Assembly: GCA_900757145.1 (NCBI GenBank)
Contig: CAAEMT010000050.1
Location: 1 to 26,143 of the forward strand
Reading direction: 5' to 3'
DNA from: Lachnospiraceae bacterium
GTDB taxonomy: Bacteria; Bacillota; Clostridia; Lachnospirales; Lachnospiraceae
Length of the DNA: 26,143 nt
The position numbers and the translations under genes are program-made. The notes beneath the pieces were generated by a model, which had not been told where the DNA came from, did not search any database, and saw only the letters and a program-made list of their open reading frames with translations. This document shows positions 22,123 to 26,143 of this stretch, one piece after another (positions within the stretch are counted from its first letter, which is position 1; every line of letters starts with the position of its first letter).

Positions 22123-22692
22123 CTATTTCTGCCCGCCGTCTTTTGCGGCAAGATACGCCATCCGGCCCTCTTCATAGAGATTTTTTCCCTCACTGTCGAT
22201 AATGACAACGAGAGGCATATCCTCCACATAAAGCTTACGCAAAGCCTCAGCGCCGAGATCTTCATACGCGATCAGCTCTGCTTTTTTGATACATTTTGCG
22301 AGAAGCGCGCCTGCTCCGCCGATCGCTCCAAAATACACTCCGTGATATTGCTTCATAGCGTCTATAACCTCCGGAAGACGCGCACCTTTCCCGATCATGC
22401 CTCGCGCACCGACAGACATCATGGTCGGTGCATAGGCATCCATACGACCGCTCGTTGTCGGTCCGGCAGATCCGATCACTGTACCAGGTTTTGCCGGAGT
22501 CGGTCCAACATAATAAATCGTAGCGTCCATCGGATCAAACGGAAGCTCCTCGCCCCTTGCGAGCGCTTCGCACATTCTCTTATGACCTGCGTCTCTTGAA
22601 GTATAAATTGTCCCGGTCAGATATACCGTATCACCGGCATGGAGCGTCTTTGCCAGCTCTTCTGTCAGAGGAAGTGTAATACGTTTTTCCAT
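22123..22692 (-). CDS. fumB: Class I fumarate hydratase, beta subunit
   Basis: This is the C-terminal half-enzyme (189 residues) of the two-subunit iron-sulfur fumarase/L-tartrate dehydratase family. Diagnostic stretches are TGTIYTSRDAGHKRM at 26-40, IYYVGPTPAKPGTVIGSAGPTTSGRMD and MIGKGARLP. It starts one base after the alpha subunit stop, so the two are translationally coupled and form one complex. Malate/fumarate is the likely substrate, given the adjacent fumarate-reductase-type genes; tartrate dehydratase remains possible. The symbol follows common usage for the beta subunit of this split form. Confidence 0.92.
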   Translation of the reverse strand: MEKRITLPLTEELAKTLHAGDTVYLTGTIYTSRDAGHKRMCEALARGEELPFDPMDATIYYVGPTPAKPGTVIGSAGPTTSGRMDAYAPTMMSVGARGMIGKGARLPEVIDAMKQYHGVYFGAIGGAGALLAKCIKKAELIAYEDLGAEALRKLYVEDMPLVVIIDSEGKNLYEEGRMAYLAAKDGGQK

Positions 22693-22693
22693 C

Positions 22694-23536
22694 TCAGATC
22701 ACCTCCGTTTTGTGGCGCGTTACGTGACAGTTGATATTGATCGCACATGGCATTCCGGCAATATGTGTCGGAAGCGTCTCAATATTCAGCCCGATCGCAG
22801 TTGTTTTACCGCCAAATCCCTGCGGTCCGATACCGAGGTTATTGATTTTTTCAAGCATCTCCTTTTCCAGATCTGCGTAGAACGGATCAGGATTTTCTGA
22901 ATCTACGGGACGCATCAGAGCCTTCTTTGCCAAAAGCGCCGCTTTATCAAACGTTCCGCCAATCCCTACGCCTACCACCATCGGAGGACACGGATTTGGT
23001 CCCGCTGCCTCGACTGTCTCAAGAATAAAATCCTTAATGCCCTGTAAGCCTGCGGAAGGCTTGAACATACGGATCGCGCTCATATTCTCGCTTCCGAAGC
23101 CTTTTGGTCCCACTGTAATTTTGATCTGCTCTCCGGGAACAATCTCCGTATACAGCATAGCCGGCGTATTGTCTCCTGTGTTTCCACGCCGAATCGGATC
23201 CTTCACGACAGATTTTCTAAGATAACCCCTGTCATATCCGCGGCGAACACCCTCATCTACCGCCTCTGCAAGATTGCCCCCGACAATGTGTACGTCCTGA
23301 CCGATCTCAAGGAACACACACGCCATACCTGTATCCTGACAGATTGGAACATTCTCCTCCTTGGCAATCTCAAAATTTGTAATGATCTTGTCAAGTACCC
23401 CCTGTGCGATCTCCCAGTCCTCGCATGCGCGGCAGTTTCGGATCGCGCACTGTACATCCTCAGGAAGGTACTGGTTCGCCTCAATGCAAAGTCTTTCTAC
23501 CACATCTGTAATCTGCTGTGCCTGTATTTCCCGCAT
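22694..23536 (-). CDS. fumA: Class I fumarate hydratase, alpha subunit
   Basis: The 280-residue product is the N-terminal half-enzyme that carries the 4Fe-4S cluster for reversible hydration of fumarate to malate. The three expected cluster Cys are present: C66 in NVPICQDTG, C183 in GPNPCPP and C270 in NINCHVTRH. RRGNTGDNTPAMLYTEIVPG and GPKGFGSENMS are also typical. The ATG has GGAGG upstream. It follows the flavoprotein gene by about 120 bases, which contain a GC-rich hairpin, and runs directly into the beta subunit. The enzyme would be oxygen sensitive, fitting an anaerobe. Confidence 0.93.
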   Translation of the reverse strand: MREIQAQQITDVVERLCIEANQYLPEDVQCAIRNCRACEDWEIAQGVLDKIITNFEIAKEENVPICQDTGMACVFLEIGQDVHIVGGNLAEAVDEGVRRGYDRGYLRKSVVKDPIRRGNTGDNTPAMLYTEIVPGEQIKITVGPKGFGSENMSAIRMFKPSAGLQGIKDFILETVEAAGPNPCPPMVVGVGIGGTFDKAALLAKKALMRPVDSENPDPFYADLEKEMLEKINNLGIGPQGFGGKTTAIGLNIETLPTHIAGMPCAININCHVTRHKTEVI

Positions 23537-23594
23537 AAAACGCCCACCTCCATACTTGTATGTCTTATACTCTTATATTCTAACCTGCCTTCTG

Positions 23595-23626
23595 CGCTGC
23601 GTAAACCCCTTTTGGGCTGCGCAGCG
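23595..23626 (-). other. GC-rich intercistronic hairpin before fumA
   Basis: CGCTGCG (minus strand, 23626-23620) pairs with CGCAGCG (23601-23595), with an inner CCC/GGG stem and an AAAA loop. No T-run follows, so it is more likely an RNA processing or stabilising element than a terminator. No strong promoter was found between it and fumA. Confidence 0.5.
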
Positions 23627-23655
23627 TTCCGGTATGCTATTCCAATTCCAACGTT

Positions 23656-25257
23656 TTACCGCTCATGTCTTGCGTATTTCGGAAGCAGCAGCGGAGATAC
23701 GTCTCCTGTCTCGACTCCGGCATCTGTAAGTTCCTTCGCATACGCTTCGATATGATCCAGATTCGCTTTTCCAAGTTCTACGCTCTTCGCTTTTGCAGCC
23801 GCAGCCTTACCTGCATTGCGTCCGAATACAATAACATCAAGAAGGGAATTGCCCATCAGCCGGTTTCTGCCATGAATGCCTCCGACCGCCTCACCGGCTA
23901 CCAGCAGGTTATCGATGACCTTTGTAAAGCCATCGCCGCCGATCTCCAGTCCGCCGTTCTGATAGTGCAGCGTCGGATATACAAGAATCGGAAGCTTTCT
24001 CATATCAATGCCGTAGTTCATATACATGCGCAGCATTGCCGGGATTCGCTTTTCAATTGTGCCATCGCCGCCGAGACGCTCAATCATCGGTGTATCAAGC
24101 CATACGCCGCTTCCGATCGGAGTCGTCACGCCTTTGCCCCTTTCTGAACACTCGCGGATGATCGATGCTGCCGCAACGTCTCTCGTCTCAAGCGGATGCA
24201 TAAACGCCTCTCCATCCTTATTTACGAGCATTGCTCCAAGAGAACGTACCTTTTCTGTCACGAGCGCACCGAAGATCTGTGAAGGATAGGCTACTCCTGT
24301 CGGATGATACTGGATCGTGTCCTGATACAGAAGCGGCGCTCCGGCACGATAGCCGAGGATCAGACCGTCCGCTGTCGCTCCGTAATGATTCGAGGTCGGG
24401 AAGCCCTGGTAATGCATACGTCCTGCTCCGCCTGTCGCGATCACGACTGTCTTTGCGCGTGCCACAAGGTAATCGTCCGTTTCCATGTTCAAAAGAACGG
24501 CTCCTGCAACCTGTCCCTTCTCATCCTTTAAAAGCTCTACTGCAGAAGTAAATTCCACAACAGGGATCTTACGATTGAGCACCTCATCTCTAAGCGTTCT
24601 CATGATTTCTGCGCCCGAATAGTCTTTACATGCGTGCATTCTCTTTCTGGATGTACCGCCGCCATGTGTCGTTACCATACGGCCGTTCTCATCCTTATCA
24701 AACATAACGCCAAGCTTATTCAGCCACTGGATCGCATCCGGTGCCTCCATAACGAGACGCTTAAGAAGCTCCGGTCTTGCCGCAAAATGACCGCCGCCAA
24801 AGGCATCGAGATAGTGCTGCACCGGAGAGTCATTCTCCTTATCAGCAGCCTGAATACCGCCCTCAGCCATCATCGTGTTTGCGTCACCGATGCGAAGCTT
24901 CGTAACGATCATGACATTCGCCCCTGCCTCATGTGCTTCGATCGCGGCAGACGCGCCTGCTCCGCCGCCTCCAATAATCAGTACATCAACATCATAATCA
25001 ATTTTTTCAATATCTACCTTATCACTCAAAAGTCTGCTGTTTGAATGCAGAAGATGTACAAGCTCTGCCGGAGCTTTCTGTCCTTTATTCGGACCGATCT
25101 TGATCTCCTCAAAAGCATCCTCTCTGTAATCCGGATGAAAAGCTTTTAAGAGGGCATCCTTTTCGTCCGCCGTCATACGTCTTGGCTCCATGCCCATACG
25201 GGAGTCTCTCGTAGCCTCCACTTTTTTCACGGATTCCATCATTTCCGGTGTAAACAT
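23656..25257 (-). CDS. Fumarate reductase/succinate dehydrogenase-type flavoprotein subunit
   Basis: The 533-residue product belongs to the SdhA/FrdA/aspartate oxidase superfamily. An N-terminal extension of about 88 residues precedes the FAD dinucleotide motif GGGGAGAS at 96-103. Substrate and catalytic features include HPTG at 318-321, R338 in VTEKVRSLGAMLVN, and GNSLLDVIVFGR near the C-terminus. The position where SdhA/FrdA has the His that binds FAD covalently reads DANTMMAEGG (125-134), so FAD should be non-covalent. AAGGAGG precedes the ATG. It is 12 bases after the iron-sulfur gene. Next to fumarase, it most likely reduces fumarate to succinate in mixed fermentation; direction is inferred. 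Confidence 0.88.
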   Translation of the reverse strand: MFTPEMMESVKKVEATRDSRMGMEPRRMTADEKDALLKAFHPDYREDAFEEIKIGPNKGQKAPAELVHLLHSNSRLLSDKVDIEKIDYDVDVLIIGGGGAGASAAIEAHEAGANVMIVTKLRIGDANTMMAEGGIQAADKENDSPVQHYLDAFGGGHFAARPELLKRLVMEAPDAIQWLNKLGVMFDKDENGRMVTTHGGGTSRKRMHACKDYSGAEIMRTLRDEVLNRKIPVVEFTSAVELLKDEKGQVAGAVLLNMETDDYLVARAKTVVIATGGAGRMHYQGFPTSNHYGATADGLILGYRAGAPLLYQDTIQYHPTGVAYPSQIFGALVTEKVRSLGAMLVNKDGEAFMHPLETRDVAAASIIRECSERGKGVTTPIGSGVWLDTPMIERLGGDGTIEKRIPAMLRMYMNYGIDMRKLPILVYPTLHYQNGGLEIGGDGFTKVIDNLLVAGEAVGGIHGRNRLMGNSLLDVIVFGRNAGKAAAAKAKSVELGKANLDHIEAYAKELTDAGVETGDVSPLLLPKYARHER

Positions 25258-25269
25258 GAATTTCCCTCC

Positions 25270-25944
25270 TTATTTTTCAATCTCTCTCGTATTGTATAAT
25301 TCCTGCATCTGTGTGATAGGCTTCTGCATGATCTGCTCAATAAGCTCGTCATACTCTCCTCTATTGATCTCTTGCACACGGTTTTTCAGATGCTCGGATT
25401 CTGGTGCAATATACTTTCCTGTCAGCCTTCTTGCAAGAAGCCCTACCATCGGATGCGAGATTCCTGCAGGACAGCGTACCGAACAGCAGCCGCAGCCTAC
25501 GCAGTCAAAGGATTCCTCTGCGCATTTCTCAAGCTCTCCTCGCGGTGCGTATGCAATATACTGCATGACATTGAGATCCTGCGTACACGCCTTCGTGCAG
25601 GCGTTGCAGCCGATACAGCTATAGATCTCAGGATAAAGCTCCATCATCACCTGCTGGTTCGGCTGAAGCTCCTCAATCTCGTATGTACGCTTATCCGTCG
25701 GGAAAAACGGAATACTTGCAACATACATTCCCTCTTCAACCTGAGTCTGACAGGCAAGACACGTCTTCAGCTCATTCTTTCCTTTAATGCGGTAAATCGT
25801 TGCACATGCGCCGCAGAAACCGTGGCGGCAGCCGCATCCTCTTTTTAACGTATATCCCGCATACTCCATGGCAGTCATGATCGTCAGATCAGCAGGCACG
25901 CTGTATTTCTTACCGAAAAAATATACATTTACCATTTTTTCCAT
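25270..25944 (-). CDS. Iron-sulfur subunit of the fumarate-reductase-type complex
   Basis: The 224-residue product carries a 2Fe-2S domain (C39, C44, C47 and C62 in GCRHGFCGAC...LKTC) and then two CxxCxxCxxxC sites (C110-C113-C116-C120 and C148-C151-C154-C158). It would pass electrons to the flavoprotein encoded 12 bases downstream. The second and third clusters look like two ferredoxin-type 4Fe-4S sites rather than the 4Fe-4S plus 3Fe-4S pair of classical SdhB/FrdB. GGAAAGGA lies about 8 bases before the ATG. No cytochrome or membrane-anchor gene is in the window, so the electron donor is unknown. Confidence 0.85.
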   Translation of the reverse strand: MEKMVNVYFFGKKYSVPADLTIMTAMEYAGYTLKRGCGCRHGFCGACATIYRIKGKNELKTCLACQTQVEEGMYVASIPFFPTDKRTYEIEELQPNQQVMMELYPEIYSCIGCNACTKACTQDLNVMQYIAYAPRGELEKCAEESFDCVGCGCCSVRCPAGISHPMVGLLARRLTGKYIAPESEHLKNRVQEINRGEYDELIEQIMQKPITQMQELYNTREIEK

Positions 25945-25975
25945 GTCGATGTTTCCTTTCCTTGTTTATGTATAT

Positions 25976-26142
25976 ATGAGCAGTGTTCAAGCTCGAATCT
26001 GCTGCGCAGATCCTCGCTTGAGGGCATTCGCCCTATACGCCTAAATACAGCCTTTTCGCTTTTCGTGCAAGCACGATCGCTCTACGCTGTATTTTCGTGT
26101 GCTTATGCCTTTGCAATGAGCAGTGTTCAAGCTCGAATCTGC
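25976..26142. repeat. Palindrome cluster flanked by an exact 27-bp direct repeat
   Basis: The same 27 bases, beginning ATGAGCAGTGTTCAAGC and ending GAATCTGC, occur at 25976-26002 and 26116-26142, a period of 140. Between and within them are hairpins: TCAAGC/GCTTGA (25987-25992, 26016-26021) enclosing ATCTGC/GCAGAT (25997-26002, 26006-26011), GGGC/GCCC (26022-26033), and AAATACAGC/GCTGTATTT (26043-26051, 26086-26094) enclosing CGTGC/GCACG. The region lies in the leader of the fumarate-reductase operon and continues past the window. A weak promoter-like pair TTGCAC-17-TATTTA is present on the minus strand. No open frame is supported here. Confidence 0.75.
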
Positions 26143-26143
26143 C

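Overview
The window looks like a stretch of chromosome from an anaerobic, spore-forming member of the Clostridia, most likely a Lachnospiraceae species. The reasons are a spoIVA gene, a ytfJ/gerW gene, a SleB/CwlJ-domain hydrolase with glucan-binding-like repeats, a DUF6465 protein, a short FtsI/PbpA-type penicillin-binding protein downstream of an FtsW-like protein, and the gene order rpmB / asp23 (yloU) / fakA (yloV) / recG. Base composition is moderate, coding density is high, and almost everything is on the minus strand; only mgsA and rpmB are on the plus strand. No rRNA, tRNA, CRISPR array or prophage was seen. The assignment to family level is inference.

Layout in plus coordinates. At 1-98 is the 5' end of a group IIC-like intron (minus strand), inserted one base behind the intrinsic terminator of the first gene. 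Then come an Ala/Lys-rich DUF6465 protein (163-636) and a UPF0371/DUF1846 protein (793-2262), followed by a divergent methylglyoxal-synthase-like gene (2469-2876) that converges on recG. recG, fakA and asp23 form one minus-strand unit (2948-7200), divergent from rpmB (7427-7615). Next are a 45-codon membrane protein, ytfJ, a DUF2953 protein, an unrecognised 102-residue protein and a Nudix hydrolase, with the promoter in front of the Nudix gene. The following unit, read from right to left, is ruvA, ruvB, zapA, a U32-family protein, ftsW-like and pbp (18424 down to 10422). It joins Holliday-junction processing to division and septal or lateral wall synthesis. Beyond it are a secreted SleB-domain hydrolase, spoIVA and a DUF1275 membrane protein.

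The right end is a compact fermentative module: an iron-sulfur subunit and a flavoprotein of fumarate-reductase type, then the alpha and beta subunits of an iron-sulfur fumarase. Together these could convert malate to fumarate to succinate. No membrane-anchor subunit is visible, so the reductase is probably soluble or uses a partner outside the window. The leader of this operon is a cluster of palindromes flanked by an exact 27-bp direct repeat.

The most interesting signals are small. A perfect 16-bp stem has the start codon of the 45-codon gene inside it. An inverted repeat would hide the spoIVA ribosome binding site in read-through transcripts but not in transcripts from a sigma-E-like promoter. 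The methylglyoxal-synthase-like protein has several usual active-site residues replaced. The ftsW tail is repeat-rich. The intron edge and the palindromic repeat at the two ends are cut by the window. I did not find a clear multi-gene novel defence or biosynthetic system here.
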